Source of the DNA: Enterobacteriaceae bacterium UBA2655
Lineage (GTDB): Bacteria > Pseudomonadota > Gammaproteobacteria > Enterobacterales > Enterobacteriaceae
NCBI GenBank assembly: GCA_002359495.1
Contig: DENB01000004.1
Coordinates: 1-22,508 of the forward strand
Length of the DNA: 22,508 bases
Reading direction: 5' to 3'
Part shown: in pieces, positions 1-7,800 of the stretch
How the letters are laid out: every line of letters begins with the position of its first letter
Position numbering within the stretch: position 1 is the first letter of the stretch
Notes under the pieces: model-generated
Told to the model about the DNA's origin: nothing
The model's database searches: none
Seen by the model: only the letters and a program-made list of their open reading frames with translations
Made by a program: the position numbers and the translations under genes

Positions 1-1127
1 ATGTTGGTCTGGAAGGCGATGCCGTCGATCACGCTGATGATGTCGGCGATTTTCTTCGAGCTGCCGGCGATGTCGTGCATGGTTTTCACCACGCCGTCCA
101 CCACGTTGCCGCCCTTCTGCGCGGTTTCCGAGGCGCTGAGCGCCAGCTGCGACGCCTGACGGGCGTTCTCCGCGTTCTGCTTCACGGTGGCGGTCAGCTG
201 CTCCATGCTGGCGGCGGTCTGCTCCAGCGAAGCGGCCTGCTGTTCGGTACGGGCGGAAAGATCGTTGTTGCCAGCAGAAATTTCGCTGGCGCCGGTAAAG
301 ATGGCGTCGGAGCCGTCGCGCACGTCGCTGACGGTACGCACCAGCGCCTGTTGCATCTCATACAGGTTGCTCGCCAGCTCGCTCATCTCGTTGCGGCCCG
401 CCACCTGAATGCTCTGCGTCAGGTCGCCCTGCGCAATGTGCCGGATATGCTGAATATTGCTGTTGAGAGGGTTGATCAGAACCTTGCGCAGGCCGATCCA
501 GCACAGCGCGATGGCCAGCGCCACCAGCGCCAGAATAGCGCCCAGAATCCAGACCATGCGGGTAAAAGCGTCCACATTCTCCTGCACGCCCAGCTTCATT
601 AAACGCGCCTGGTCGGCGCGCCACTGCGTATAGAGTTTCTGGAAGGCGCTCTGGCTAGGCGCCACCGGCAGTTTGCCGGCCTGATCGATGTCGTTCGCCA
701 ACATCGCCGCCTGCATCTGGCTCAGCACGTCGGCATAGACGTTGTAGCTGTCGTTGACGCGTTTCACCAGCTCGCCATCCTGCCCGGGAGTGTTCGGGAT
801 CTCCAGGTAACGTTTATAGCTCGTCGCCGCTTTTTCCTGAAACTCTTTGCTCTGCTGGTACAGATCGGCGATATCGGCGTCCTTTTCCGCCAGCTTGCTG
901 TTGGCGATACGCAACAGCGAGCGCGTCAGCACCAGGCGGCTCTGGTTTAGACTCATATAGGCGTCGCTCAGCGCGGAATTATTTTCGCTGGCGAGTTGGG
1001 AAGTGGTAAAACTCTGTTTGTCATTGCTCAGCGCAGAAAAAAATACGCCTCCCGAAACAACCTGTAAAATGCCAAACATCAACAACACCAGCAGTAAACT
1101 GGTTACGACACGTATTTTCGTCAGCAT
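1..1127 (-). CDS. Methyl-accepting chemotaxis protein (5' part, cut by window edge)
   Basis: Chemoreceptor of the inner membrane that senses a periplasmic ligand and controls CheA through CheW. About 375 residues are visible from ATG at 1127. A first membrane segment lies at about residues 7-31 and a periplasmic domain at about 32-188. A second membrane segment at about 190-213 is rich in Leu/Ala/Ile. A HAMP domain follows (starting LINPLNSNIQ). The methylation helix contains EQQAASLEQTAASMEQLTA, and the start of the signalling hairpin (DIISVIDGIAFQTN) is reached where the window ends. The architecture is that of Tsr/Tar-type class I receptors of about 550 residues. The periplasmic domain does not look close to Tsr or Tar, so I assign no ligand or gene name. 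The gene has its own sigma-28 promoter and sits behind the cheW terminator. Confidence 0.95.
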   Translation of the reverse strand, partial: MLTKIRVVTSLLLVLLMFGILQVVSGGVFFSALSNDKQSFTTSQLASENNSALSDAYMSLNQSRLVLTRSLLRIANSKLAEKDADIADLYQQSKEFQEKAATSYKRYLEIPNTPGQDGELVKRVNDSYNVYADVLSQMQAAMLANDIDQAGKLPVAPSQSAFQKLYTQWRADQARLMKLGVQENVDAFTRMVWILGAILALVALAIALCWIGLRKVLINPLNSNIQHIRHIAQGDLTQSIQVAGRNEMSELASNLYEMQQALVRTVSDVRDGSDAIFTGASEISAGNNDLSARTEQQAASLEQTAASMEQLTATVKQNAENARQASQLALSASETAQKGGNVVDGVVKTMHDIAGSSKKIADIISVIDGIAFQTN

Positions 1128-1173
1128 AGATAACCCTGGAGAAGTAATGAAAAATATATTATTTGCCAGAATG

Positions 1174-1200
1174 TTATCGGCGTGTTTCAGCAGGAGTTTA
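1174..1200 (-). promoter_or_regulatory. Sigma-28 (FliA) promoter of the chemoreceptor gene
   Basis: Read on the minus strand: TAAACTCC, exactly 11 bases, then GCCGATAA. The sigma-28 consensus is TAAAGTTT-N11-GCCGATAA, so the -10 element matches 8 of 8 and the -35 keeps its TAAA core with exact spacing. It lies about 47 bases upstream of the receptor ATG and downstream of the cheW terminator. This makes the receptor a class III flagellar gene transcribed on its own. Confidence 0.9.
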
Positions 1201-1321
1201 GAAAAAAATGAGAGTAACGAATATTTAATGTTTTAATTTTTATTTAACTAAAATATTTTTTTCTGCTGGTTTAAATAACGTCCGCGCTGGAAAAAAAATT
1301 GCCGCGTCGGATAGCGCGCAT

Positions 1322-1347
1322 AAAAAAGGCGGATTCTGTTCCGCCTT
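1322..1347 (-). terminator. Rho-independent terminator after cheW
   Basis: On the minus strand an 8-bp perfect stem (AAGGCGGA / TCCGCCTT, 6-base loop) is followed directly by a T run. It lies 26 bases past the cheW stop and ends the motA-motB-cheA-cheW transcript. Confidence 0.85.
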
Positions 1348-1372
1348 ATCGGGTTTTCGGGTTTTGCGTTGA

Positions 1373-1870
1373 TTACGCGCCGCGCAAGGTATCCATCAGC
1401 GCCATCTCTTCGCTGCTCAGCAGCTTCTCGATATCCACCAGGATCAGCATGCGCTCGCCCAGCGCGCCCAGGCCGGTGAGGTATTCCGTCGACATGGTGA
1501 CGGCGAATTCCGGCGCCGGACGGATCTGATCCTGGGTCAACGACAGCACGTCGGAAACGCCGTCGACCACAATGCCCACTACGCGCTGCACCAGATTCAG
1601 CACAATCACCACGGTATTGTCGTTATAGTCGACATCCGGCTGCGCGAATTTAATGCGCAGGTCGATGATCGGCACGATAACGCCGCGCAGGTTGGTGACG
1701 CCTTTAATAAAGGCCGGGGTGTTGGCGATGCGTGTTACCTGATCGTAACTGCGGATCTCCTGCACCTTCAGAATATCGATGCCGTACTCTTCATCGCCCA
1801 GTGTGAAAACTAAAAATTCCTGGCCTACGGTTTCGCCAGCAAGTTTGGTCACGGTTGCCATTCCAGTCAT
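1373..1870 (-). CDS. cheW: Chemotaxis coupling protein CheW
   Basis: Scaffold protein that couples CheA to chemoreceptors in the polar array. The 165-residue product is nearly the same length as E. coli CheW (167). It matches that protein along its whole length, including [39 protein letters not shown] and GVSDVLSL. The C-terminus (after [12 protein letters not shown]) is slightly shorter than in E. coli. The ATG at 1870 has a good Shine-Dalgarno (AAAGGG) about 8 bases upstream. The gene follows the cheA stop by 23 bases and is the last gene of the motA operon, before the terminator. Confidence 0.98.
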   Translation of the reverse strand: MTGMATVTKLAGETVGQEFLVFTLGDEEYGIDILKVQEIRSYDQVTRIANTPAFIKGVTNLRGVIVPIIDLRIKFAQPDVDYNDNTVVIVLNLVQRVVGIVVDGVSDVLSLTQDQIRPAPEFAVTMSTEYLTGLGALGERMLILVDIEKLLSSEEMALMDTLRGA

Positions 1871-1893
1871 TATTTTTACCCTTTCGTTATCAT

Positions 1894-3900
1894 TTAGGCT
1901 GCGGCGCCGGCCACGCGTTTTTCACGGTTGAGCGATTGCAGCGCGGAGACATCGACAATCAGCGCCACGCTGCCGTCGCCGAGAATGGTGGCGGCGGAGA
2001 TGCCCGGCACTTTGCGGTAGTTGCTTTCCAGATTTTTCACCACCACCTGATGCTGACCGATCAGCTGATCCACCAGCAGCGCATAGCGCTTGCCGGCGCT
2101 CTGCAGAATCACCACGATGCCCTGCGTCGCTTCGGTTTTCGCGCCCTGTACGTCGAACACGTTCCACAGCTCCACCAGCGGCAGATATTCGCCGCGCACT
2201 TCCAGCACGCACTCGCCGCCCGCCAGCGGCTTCAGCTCTTCGGCGCGCGGCTGCAGCGACTCCATCACCGCGTTCAGCGGCAGGATAAAGACTTCGTCCG
2301 CCACGCGCACCGACATGCCGTCCAGAATCGCCAGCGTCAGCGGCAGCAAAATGCGGATAGTGGTGCCTTTACCCTGCTTCGAGGCGATCTCCACATGGCC
2401 GCCCATTTCCTGAATGTTCCGTTTCACCACGTCCATGCCGACGCCGCGCCCGGACACGTCTGTCACCTGCTCGGCGGTGGAGAAGCCCGGCGCGAAGATC
2501 AGCATGCCGACCTCTTCGTCGCTCATGTTCTCGCTCACCGGCAGGCCGGAGGAGATCGCTTTCGCCAGGATGCGCTCGCGGTTCAGGCCCGCGCCGTCGT
2601 CGCTGACTTCGATACAGATGTTGCCGCCCTGATGTTCCGCCGAGAGCGTCAGGTTGCCGATCGCCACTTTGCCTGCCGCGAGGCGTTTTTCCGGCGCCTC
2701 AATGCCGTGATCCAGGCTGTTGCGCACCAGGTGCGTCAGCGGATCGATAATGCGTTCGATTAGACTCTTATCCAGTTCGGTGGAGCTGCCGAGCAGCGTC
2801 AGCTCAACTTCTTTGCCGAGCTTGCTGGCGAGGTCGCGCACCAGGCGCGGGAAGCGGCTGAAAACGTACTCCATCGGCATCATACGGATGGACATCACCG
2901 ATTCCTGCAGATCGCGCGCGTTGCGCTCCAGCTGACCCATGCTGTTCAGCAGGTCGCCGTGCGCCACCGGATCCAGTTCGCCGGAGCGCTGCGCCAGCAT
3001 CGACTGGGTGATCACCAGCTCGCCTACCAGGTTGATCAGCTGATCGACCTTTTCCACCGCGACGCGGATGCTGCTCGACTCGCTGACTTTCGCCGGAGCC
3101 GCCGCGCGCTTGGTTTCGCGCTTCGCCGCCGGGGCGATTTCCGTGACCGTGGCGACCTGTTCGACGGGTGCCAACGTTTCCGCCTCGGCGGCAGCCGACG
3201 CTTCCAATGGCGCTTCTGACGGCGCGCCGACCTCAGGGAAACGGATCTGCGCTTCTTCAATCACGAAACAGAGCACCGCGACGATATCGTCTTTGCTGAC
3301 GCCCTCGATGTTCGCTTCCAGCGAGGTCGCCCCTTTCTGGATATTGCTGAGCTGGCCAAGGTTGCCCAACTCTTCCAGCATCAGATCGACCTCTTTCTCT
3401 TTGAGATCGACCAGCTGAATGCGCAATCCTGCGCCGCCGACGGCCGTCGGCGCAGGCTCTGCGGATGCCGCCGCCGGGGCCGGGGTCGGCGCCTCGATCG
3501 ACAAGCCTTTGGCCTCTAATGCCAACTGGCGCAGCGCTTCGCAGATGTAGTTAAAACTCTCTGCGTTCGGCTCCTGCGCGGTTTTATACGCATCGAGCTG
3601 TTCCTGCATAATATCTTTAGTTTCCAAAAACAGGTTGATGATGTCGGTGCTGAGCTGCATCTCGCCGCGGCGAGCACCATCCAGAATATTTTCCAGGATA
3701 TGGGTGGTTTCCTGTAATACCGTAAAACCGAACGTGCCTGCCCCGCCCTTAATCGAATGGGCGGCGCGAAAGATGGCGTTCAGCTGCTCGGCGTCAGGCT
3801 CCTGGGGATCCAGTCCCAACAGGTGCTGCTCCATATCCGCTAACAGCTCATCGGCCTCGTCAAAAAACGTCTGGTAAAAATCGCTGATGTCCATGCTCAC
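1894..3900 (-). CDS. cheA: Chemotaxis histidine kinase CheA
   Basis: Autophosphorylating kinase that passes phosphate to CheY and CheB. It has 668 residues (E. coli 654). P1/HPt spans about 1-130, with the phosphorylated His48 in [11 protein letters not shown]2 spans about 158-224. The P3 dimerisation helices span about 275-345. P4 contains the N box [12 protein letters not shown] (389-400), the G1 box DDGAGL (433-438) and the G2 box GRGVGMDV (483-490). The P5 CheW-like domain runs from about 521 to the end. The linkers at about 131-157 and 224-272 are Ala/Pro/Glu-rich and explain the extra length. The start is GTG (GTG AGC ATG), as I recall for E. coli, with GAGGTGA 5 bases before it. Met98 (codon at 3607-3609) is retained, so the short CheA-S form may also be made. 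The gene starts 4 bases after motB. Confidence 0.98.
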   Translation of the reverse strand: MSMDISDFYQTFFDEADELLADMEQHLLGLDPQEPDAEQLNAIFRAAHSIKGGAGTFGFTVLQETTHILENILDGARRGEMQLSTDIINLFLETKDIMQEQLDAYKTAQEPNAESFNYICEALRQLALEAKGLSIEAPTPAPAAASAEPAPTAVGGAGLRIQLVDLKEKEVDLMLEELGNLGQLSNIQKGATSLEANIEGVSKDDIVAVLCFVIEEAQIRFPEVGAPSEAPLEASAAAEAETLAPVEQVATVTEIAPAAKRETKRAAAPAKVSESSSIRVAVEKVDQLINLVGELVITQSMLAQRSGELDPVAHGDLLNSMGQLERNARDLQESVMSIRMMPMEYVFSRFPRLVRDLASKLGKEVELTLLGSSTELDKSLIERIIDPLTHLVRNSLDHGIEAPEKRLAAGKVAIGNLTLSAEHQGGNICIEVSDDGAGLNRERILAKAISSGLPVSENMSDEEVGMLIFAPGFSTAEQVTDVSGRGVGMDVVKRNIQEMGGHVEIASKQGKGTTIRILLPLTLAILDGMSVRVADEVFILPLNAVMESLQPRAEELKPLAGGECVLEVRGEYLPLVELWNVFDVQGAKTEATQGIVVILQSAGKRYALLVDQLIGQHQVVVKNLESNYRKVPGISAATILGDGSVALIVDVSALQSLNREKRVAGAAA

Positions 3901-3904
3901 GGGA

Positions 3905-4849
3905 TCACCTCTGCTGTGAGGAGTGGTCTGTATTCACTACGCTGTCGCCCGGAGGCTTCGGCTCGGTGATTTGTGGTATCGCCGCCGGGTCGGCGACCTG
4001 TACGGCGTCGCTCTCGGCGTTCTCTTTTTCAATCGCCGCCTGGGTGTCATGGTTCAACACCAGCAGGCTGATGCGGCGGTTGACCGCATCGTCACCGCCG
4101 CGGTTTTTCAGTTTCATGGTGTCGGCCATGCCCACCACGCGCAGCATCTTGTCGCTGGCCAGCCCGCCGATAATCAGCTCGCGACGCGACGCGTTGGCGC
4201 GATCGGCGGACAGCTCCCAGTTGCTGTAGCCGCGATCGCCGGAGGCGTACTGAAAGTCGTCGGTATGGCCCGCCAGGCTGATTTTGTTCGGGATATCGTT
4301 CAGGATCGGCGCAATGGCGCGCAGGATGTCGCGCATGTACGGCTCCACCTCGGCGCTGCCGGTTTTAAACATCGGCCGGTTCTGGCTGTCGATAATCTGT
4401 ATGCGCAACCCCTCCTGCACCATGTTGATAATCAGGTGCGGCCGCAGGGCTTTCAGACGCGGGTCCGCTTCGATCAGCTGATCCAGCTTTTCACGCAGGC
4501 GGTTAAGGCGGATATCATCCAGCTGACGCTTCTGCGCATCCATATCCACGGTCTTGTGCACTTCGCCCTCTTTGCGGGTGGGATCGTCGCCGCCGCCGGG
4601 GATCGGGCTTTCGCTGTCGCTGCTGCGCTGTCCTCCGGTTAACGCCACCTTTAGCGGCGTACGGAAATACTCGGCAATCTGCGTCAGCTCTTTCGGGTTA
4701 GCGATGGCGATCAGCCACATCACCATGAAAAACGCCATCATCGCCGTCATAAAGTCGGCATAGGCGATTTTCCATGAGCCGTGCGCGCCCTCATGTTTAT
4801 GCCCCTTGCGCTTTTTAACCACTATAATGGGGCGATTTTCATGCTTCAT
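3905..4849 (-). CDS. motB: Flagellar stator protein MotB
   Basis: Peptidoglycan-anchored stator subunit that forms the proton channel with MotA. It has 314 residues (E. coli 308). A basic cytoplasmic N-terminus is followed by one membrane helix (about 28-50) carrying the essential proton-binding Asp32 ([20 protein letters not shown]). The C-terminal OmpA/Pal-like domain (about 150-275) contains the typical LAGHTDD and [10 protein letters not shown] motifs. The ATG overlaps the motA stop in an ATGA, so translation is probably coupled. A Pro/Glu/Ala-rich tail follows the OmpA domain. Confidence 0.98.
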   Translation of the reverse strand: MKHENRPIIVVKKRKGHKHEGAHGSWKIAYADFMTAMMAFFMVMWLIAIANPKELTQIAEYFRTPLKVALTGGQRSSDSESPIPGGGDDPTRKEGEVHKTVDMDAQKRQLDDIRLNRLREKLDQLIEADPRLKALRPHLIINMVQEGLRIQIIDSQNRPMFKTGSAEVEPYMRDILRAIAPILNDIPNKISLAGHTDDFQYASGDRGYSNWELSADRANASRRELIIGGLASDKMLRVVGMADTMKLKNRGGDDAVNRRISLLVLNHDTQAAIEKENAESDAVQVADPAAIPQITEPKPPGDSVVNTDHSSQQR

Positions 4850-5733
4850 GCACTTTCACCCGATGCCTGCTTAGCCGGATTTTTCGCATTGCGTACGTGC
4901 TCTTCCAGCTCGCTGAAAGAGGGACGATCGGCGGAATAGAGCGTTTTACGGCCGAATTCGACGGCGATTTGCGGCGCATAGCCGTTCAGGCTGGATAACA
5001 GCGTGACCTTAATGCACTGCAACATTTTGGTGGTCTCCGAACATTTCTGGCGCAGCACGTTCGCCAGCGGCGAAATAAAGCCGTACGCCAGCAGGATGCC
5101 GAGGAAGGTTCCCACCATCGCGTGAGCGATCAGCTCGCCCAGTTCCGCCGGCGGACGATCCGCCGACGCCAGGGTATGAACCACGCCCATTACCGCCGCT
5201 ACGATACCGAATGCCGGCAGTCCGTCGCCCACTGCGCCTATACTTTGCGCTGGCACCTCGCACTCATGTTCGTAGGTCTCGATCTCTTCATCCATCAACG
5301 CTTCGATTTCGAAGGCGTTCATATTTCCGCTGACCATCAGGCGTAAATAATCGGTAATAAAGTCGACCAGTTGTTTATCGGCAAGAATACGCGGGTAATT
5401 AGCGAAAATTTCACTCTGGCTGGGATCTTCAATGTCGCTTTCCAGCGACAGCATCCCCTGCTGGCGCGATTTCGCCATCAAACGATAGAGCAGCGCCATT
5501 AAGTCCATGTAAACAGATTTGTTATATTTTGATCCGCGCATTAACAACGGCAGCGCTTTTAAGGTTTTCTTAATTGCCTTGCCATTGTTGCCGACCAGAA
5601 AGGCGCCGATTCCCGCTCCGCCGATAATCAATAATTCCGAAGGTTGGTAAAGCGCGCCAAGATGGCCGCCGACCATCATATAGCCCCCCAACACGGAACC
5701 AATGACCACGATATAACCCAATATAATCAGCAC
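4846..5733 (-). CDS. motA: Flagellar stator protein MotA
   Basis: Inner-membrane stator subunit that converts proton flow into torque on FliG. It has 295 residues, the E. coli length. Two N-terminal membrane helices (about 2-20 and 34-50) are followed by a long cytoplasmic loop and two C-terminal helices (about 170-190 and 200-220). The family segment [16 protein letters not shown] is present. The start is GTG at 5733, with AAGGA about 7 bases upstream. This is the first gene of motA-motB-cheA-cheW. A strong terminator lies between flhC and this gene, and I find no clean sigma-28 promoter in the remaining gap. Confidence 0.97.
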   Translation of the reverse strand: MLIILGYIVVIGSVLGGYMMVGGHLGALYQPSELLIIGGAGIGAFLVGNNGKAIKKTLKALPLLMRGSKYNKSVYMDLMALLYRLMAKSRQQGMLSLESDIEDPSQSEIFANYPRILADKQLVDFITDYLRLMVSGNMNAFEIEALMDEEIETYEHECEVPAQSIGAVGDGLPAFGIVAAVMGVVHTLASADRPPAELGELIAHAMVGTFLGILLAYGFISPLANVLRQKCSETTKMLQCIKVTLLSSLNGYAPQIAVEFGRKTLYSADRPSFSELEEHVRNAKNPAKQASGESA

Positions 5734-5809
5734 ACAAAATCCTTACGTCCGTAACGTGTTGGTGGAAGTTAAGCCAGAGAGCCGCAGGTGTTATTCCCAA
5801 ACGCAAGGC

Positions 5810-5838
5810 AAAAAAAAGCAGCGGTATTAACCGCTGCT
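5810..5838 (-). terminator. Rho-independent terminator after flhC
   Basis: On the minus strand AGCAGCGG and CCGCTGCT pair around the short sequence TTAATA and are followed by eight T residues. It lies about 27 bases past the flhC stop and isolates flhDC from motA. Confidence 0.9.
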
Positions 5839-5864
5839 GGATTGCTTCCACGTTGCGAACAAAC

Positions 5865-6443
5865 TTAAACGGCGTGTTTAACCTGTTCATCCAGCAGTTG
5901 TGGAAGGGTATCGGCAGAATCTGCAGAAAGTTTACGTCTTTTTACCGCGCGCGACGGGGGCTGGCAGAGGCTGCAAACAAAGCTGCCGACCGGCTGATGC
6001 GCATGGTTGATAAAGCTGCCGCTGCAGCATTTGCAGTCGGCCAGTTCCAGCATGCCACTTTCAACGAATCGCACCAGGGTCCAGGCGCGCGTCAGCGCCA
6101 ACAGCGGGCCCTCGTCCGATTGCGGACACTGCTCGAGATAAAGGCGATACGCTTTAATTACCGCATCCACGCCGCTGCTCAGGCCGGTTTTCAGTAAAAA
6201 CTGCCAGGCGTTGCAGAACATAGAGGCGTGAATATTCTGTTCCCAGGTCATAAACCAGTCGGTAGAAAACGGCAGCATGCCTTTTGGCGGCGGGCTGCCG
6301 CGCAGCTCTTTATAAAGCTTAATTAAGCGACCGCGGCTAAGCTGCGTTTCGCTCTCCAGCATCTGTAAACGCGCGCCCAGGGATATTAATTCCATCGCCA
6401 GTTGAATATCGCGCGCTTCTTGTACGATGCTTTTTTCGCTCAT
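5865..6443 (-). CDS. flhC: Flagellar master regulator subunit FlhC
   Basis: Zinc-containing DNA-binding partner of FlhD. The FlhD4C2 complex activates class II flagellar promoters with sigma-70. It has 192 residues, the E. coli length. The four Cys that bind zinc in E. coli are at the same numbers: Cys137, Cys140, Cys157 and Cys160 (CKCC and CSLC). There is an extra Cys139 next to the first pair. The start codon shares one base with the flhD stop (TAATG), which implies coupled translation. The basic stretch AVKRRK follows the zinc site. Confidence 0.98.
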   Translation of the reverse strand: MSEKSIVQEARDIQLAMELISLGARLQMLESETQLSRGRLIKLYKELRGSPPPKGMLPFSTDWFMTWEQNIHASMFCNAWQFLLKTGLSSGVDAVIKAYRLYLEQCPQSDEGPLLALTRAWTLVRFVESGMLELADCKCCSGSFINHAHQPVGSFVCSLCQPPSRAVKRRKLSADSADTLPQLLDEQVKHAV

Positions 6444-6793
6444 TACACCGCCCTCTTTTTCGCAACGGTTTCTTCTTTAGACGCGTTACGCAATAAACGA
6501 CTGGAAAGTAATATGCCCGTATGGATTTGCTGTAAATCATCCACGCGAGATTCCTGCGTCAGGCGATTAATATGATTATGGTCATTAAAGCGGAACTGGC
6601 AGACCAGCTGATTGGTCTCAGCTAATTTAACCATTTCCGGCAGAGTTAATTTTGACAATGCATCCGCCATAGGTTCATCAATACCTAAACGAAACATTGC
6701 TGAAGCTTTTTCCTGGTTAATCAAACGTTGCGCAAGCAATAAATATGACAGATTGATGTCATAAATATGTTTTAGTAATTCTGATGTACCCAT
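6443..6793 (-). CDS. flhD: Flagellar master regulator subunit FlhD
   Basis: All-helical partner of FlhC in the class I master regulator. With the ATG at 6793 the product is 116 residues, as in E. coli. It begins [20 protein letters not shown], differing from E. coli at residue 2, and ends in AVAKKRAV-like basic residues. A longer reading from a TTG at 6880 would add 29 residues with no family similarity. The ATG at 6793 has AGGA about 8 bases upstream, so I chose it. First gene of the flhDC operon, with a leader of about 245 bases. Confidence 0.97.
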   Translation of the reverse strand: MGTSELLKHIYDINLSYLLLAQRLINQEKASAMFRLGIDEPMADALSKLTLPEMVKLAETNQLVCQFRFNDHNHINRLTQESRVDDLQQIHTGILLSSRLLRNASKEETVAKKRAV

Positions 6794-6826
6794 TTTTCCA
6801 TCCTGATAGACGCTACTTGAAACTAC

Positions 6827-6844
6827 CGCAGATAAAAGTCTGCG
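6827..6844 (-). repeat. Small hairpin in the flhDC leader RNA
   Basis: Perfect 6-bp inverted repeat (CGCAGA / TCTGCG, 6-base loop) about 34-51 bases upstream of the flhD ATG, inside the predicted leader. In E. coli the flhDC leader is a target of CsrA and small RNAs. A role for this hairpin is my inference only. Confidence 0.4.
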
Positions 6845-7043
6845 TTTCGGGCTGCTGGTTGGTAAATCTAAAGATGGCAAAATTAATCAGGCAAAAGCCA
6901 AACGTTTACTGAAAGTCGTTTCATTTCCAGATGGGGAAAGGATTCAGTAACAGTCAAAACTCCAGGCCATTCTTTTATCGAGTTGTAACCCTCTTCCCTG
7001 ACGTCTGCTTACATTTTTTTAAGACTAATCCGAATTCCACGCA

Positions 7044-7072
7044 AATCTATCCGTTCTGATATCTACATACAA
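7044..7072 (-). promoter_or_regulatory. Predicted flhDC promoter
   Basis: Minus strand TTGTAT (7072-7067), 17 bases, TAGATT (7049-7044). The hexamers are weak, as expected for an activated promoter. The implied start near 7037 puts the centre of the CRP site at about -71.5, almost the position known for E. coli flhDC (about -72), and leaves a leader of about 245 bases. Confidence 0.6.
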
Positions 7073-7100
7073 CGACAGACTTGTGAAATTTTAGATAAAG

Positions 7101-7116
7101 TGTGATCCATATCACA
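7101..7116 (-). promoter_or_regulatory. CRP-binding site of flhDC
   Basis: TGTGATCCATATCACA contains both consensus half sites TGTGA and TCACA with the standard 6-base spacing (10 of 10 core positions), flanked by A and T runs. cAMP-CRP activation of flhDC is established in E. coli, and the distance to the predicted promoter fits. Confidence 0.9.
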
Positions 7117-7166
7117 TTTTTAAGGCAAATTTTTTTTAGGAAGCTTCAGCATTGCTTTTCTGTTGT

Positions 7167-7189
7167 CTGCTTTTTGTACAAAAAAGCAG
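7167..7189. repeat. Inverted repeat in flhDC upstream region
   Basis: CTGCTTTTT and AAAAAGCAG pair around a short centre of GTACA with one extra A. No T tail follows on either strand, so it does not read as a terminator. AAGCTT occurs on both sides (7141 and 7194). Protein-binding site or cruciform are both possible. Confidence 0.5.
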
Positions 7190-7340
7190 CGCAAAGCTTA
7201 TCGTTTCGTCTTAACAAAGTTATCTAAATGTTAATGCGAACCGTCAGGGCCGAGGCGATCTTTTCTCTGCCCTTCTGCGATTAATACCCTATAGTTATCT
7301 GGTTATGCAGCTACATGCAGAATAAAACTCTGTTTATGCA

Positions 7341-7358
7341 TTTAAGCAACTGCTTAAA
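7341..7358. promoter_or_regulatory. Perfect 18-bp palindrome, possible operator
   Basis: TTTAAGCA-AC-TGCTTAAA: 8-bp perfect arms with a 2-base centre, about 305 bases upstream of the predicted flhDC start. The size and symmetry suit a dimeric repressor or activator. I cannot name the protein. Confidence 0.45.
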
Positions 7359-7487
7359 AATTAATAACTTAATGTAATCACCCAGGTAAACCGAATGCAG
7401 AAATCGCGGATAGCCGAAAACCCATTCCCGCTATTGCGGCAACGTATCGTTAACAGTTGTTGGCTTATGTTTAGTGAGAGGCAGGAG

Positions 7488-7506
7488 ATGTAACAATGAG
7501 TTACAT
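7488..7506. promoter_or_regulatory. Perfect 19-bp palindrome ATGTAAC-N5-GTTACAT
   Basis: Seven-base perfect arms around AATGA. The same half site GTTACA(T) recurs as a direct repeat at 7734-7739 and 7742-7748, near the end of otsA. The recurrence suggests one regulator binding at both places. The identity is unknown. Confidence 0.45.
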
Positions 7507-7654
7507 TAGAATCATGAATGAATTATGGCAGTGACACTGTGGTCCAGCAAAAGTATCGGCAGCCGGGCGACGAACTTTAGCCTGGGGCGTGAAAAAAGCG
7601 ATTTTCTGCGGCGAGACGCTTAAAAATTGGGCGGGGAAATTAAATCGAGTATTT

Positions 7655-7671
7655 ACAGTCACCTGGACTGT
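7655..7671. repeat. Inverted repeat ACAGTC-N5-GACTGT
   Basis: Perfect 6-bp arms with a 5-base centre (ACCTG), in the non-coding DNA between otsA and the flhDC promoter. Operator-like in size; function unknown. Confidence 0.35.
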
Positions 7672-7761
7672 TAAGCCGCAGACAAGAGTTTCTGCTGAAG
7701 TAAAGACAGAGAGATAGCGAAAAATGGCAAGGTGTTACAAGGTTACATTTAAAGCAGAAAT

Positions 7762-7791
7762 CTTCTGGCGCGCATGTCGGCGCGCCAGAAG
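7762..7791 (-). terminator. Terminator-like hairpin after otsA
   Basis: Perfect 12-bp GC-rich stem (CTTCTGGCGCGC and its complement, 6-base loop) 10 bases past the otsA stop. The following T tract on the minus strand is interrupted (ATTTCTGCTTT), so it is a strong hairpin with a weak tail. Most likely the end of the otsBA transcript. Confidence 0.65.
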
Positions 7792-7800
7792 CGGTACCCG

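Larger units (their letters stand above)
6794..7800. other. Long AT-rich non-coding region between otsA and flhD
   Basis: About 1 kb with no credible protein gene on either strand. It is clearly richer in A+T than the flanking genes. The half nearest flhD holds the leader, promoter and CRP site of flhDC. The half nearest otsA holds several perfect inverted repeats and four copies of GTTACA (two of them forming a palindrome at 7488-7506), then the otsA terminator. In E. coli uspC lies between flhD and otsA; no uspC is present here. One 12-codon frame with a Shine-Dalgarno (7496-7534, plus) exists, but I do not call it a gene. Confidence 0.7.

Noticed and set aside
1855..2763. Long plus-strand frame of 302 codons opposite cheA
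   Set aside because: His/Arg/Gln-rich shadow of a GC-rich gene in the opposite strand. cheA is certain.
6443..6880. Longer FlhD starting with TTG at 6880
   Set aside because: The extra 29 residues have no family likeness; the ATG at 6793 gives the conserved start and has a Shine-Dalgarno.
7026..7039. Possible RcsAB box at the flhDC start
   Set aside because: The position is right, but TGGAATTCGGATTA matches the RcsAB consensus at too few positions.
7496..7534. 12-codon frame (MSYIRIMNELWQ) with AGGAG upstream
   Set aside because: Its start lies inside the 7488-7506 palindrome and it is too short to support without expression or conservation data.
7584..7625. Possible minus-strand small-RNA terminator (AAGCG...CGCTT plus T run)
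   Set aside because: Only a 5-bp stem with a 16-base loop, and no convincing promoter upstream.
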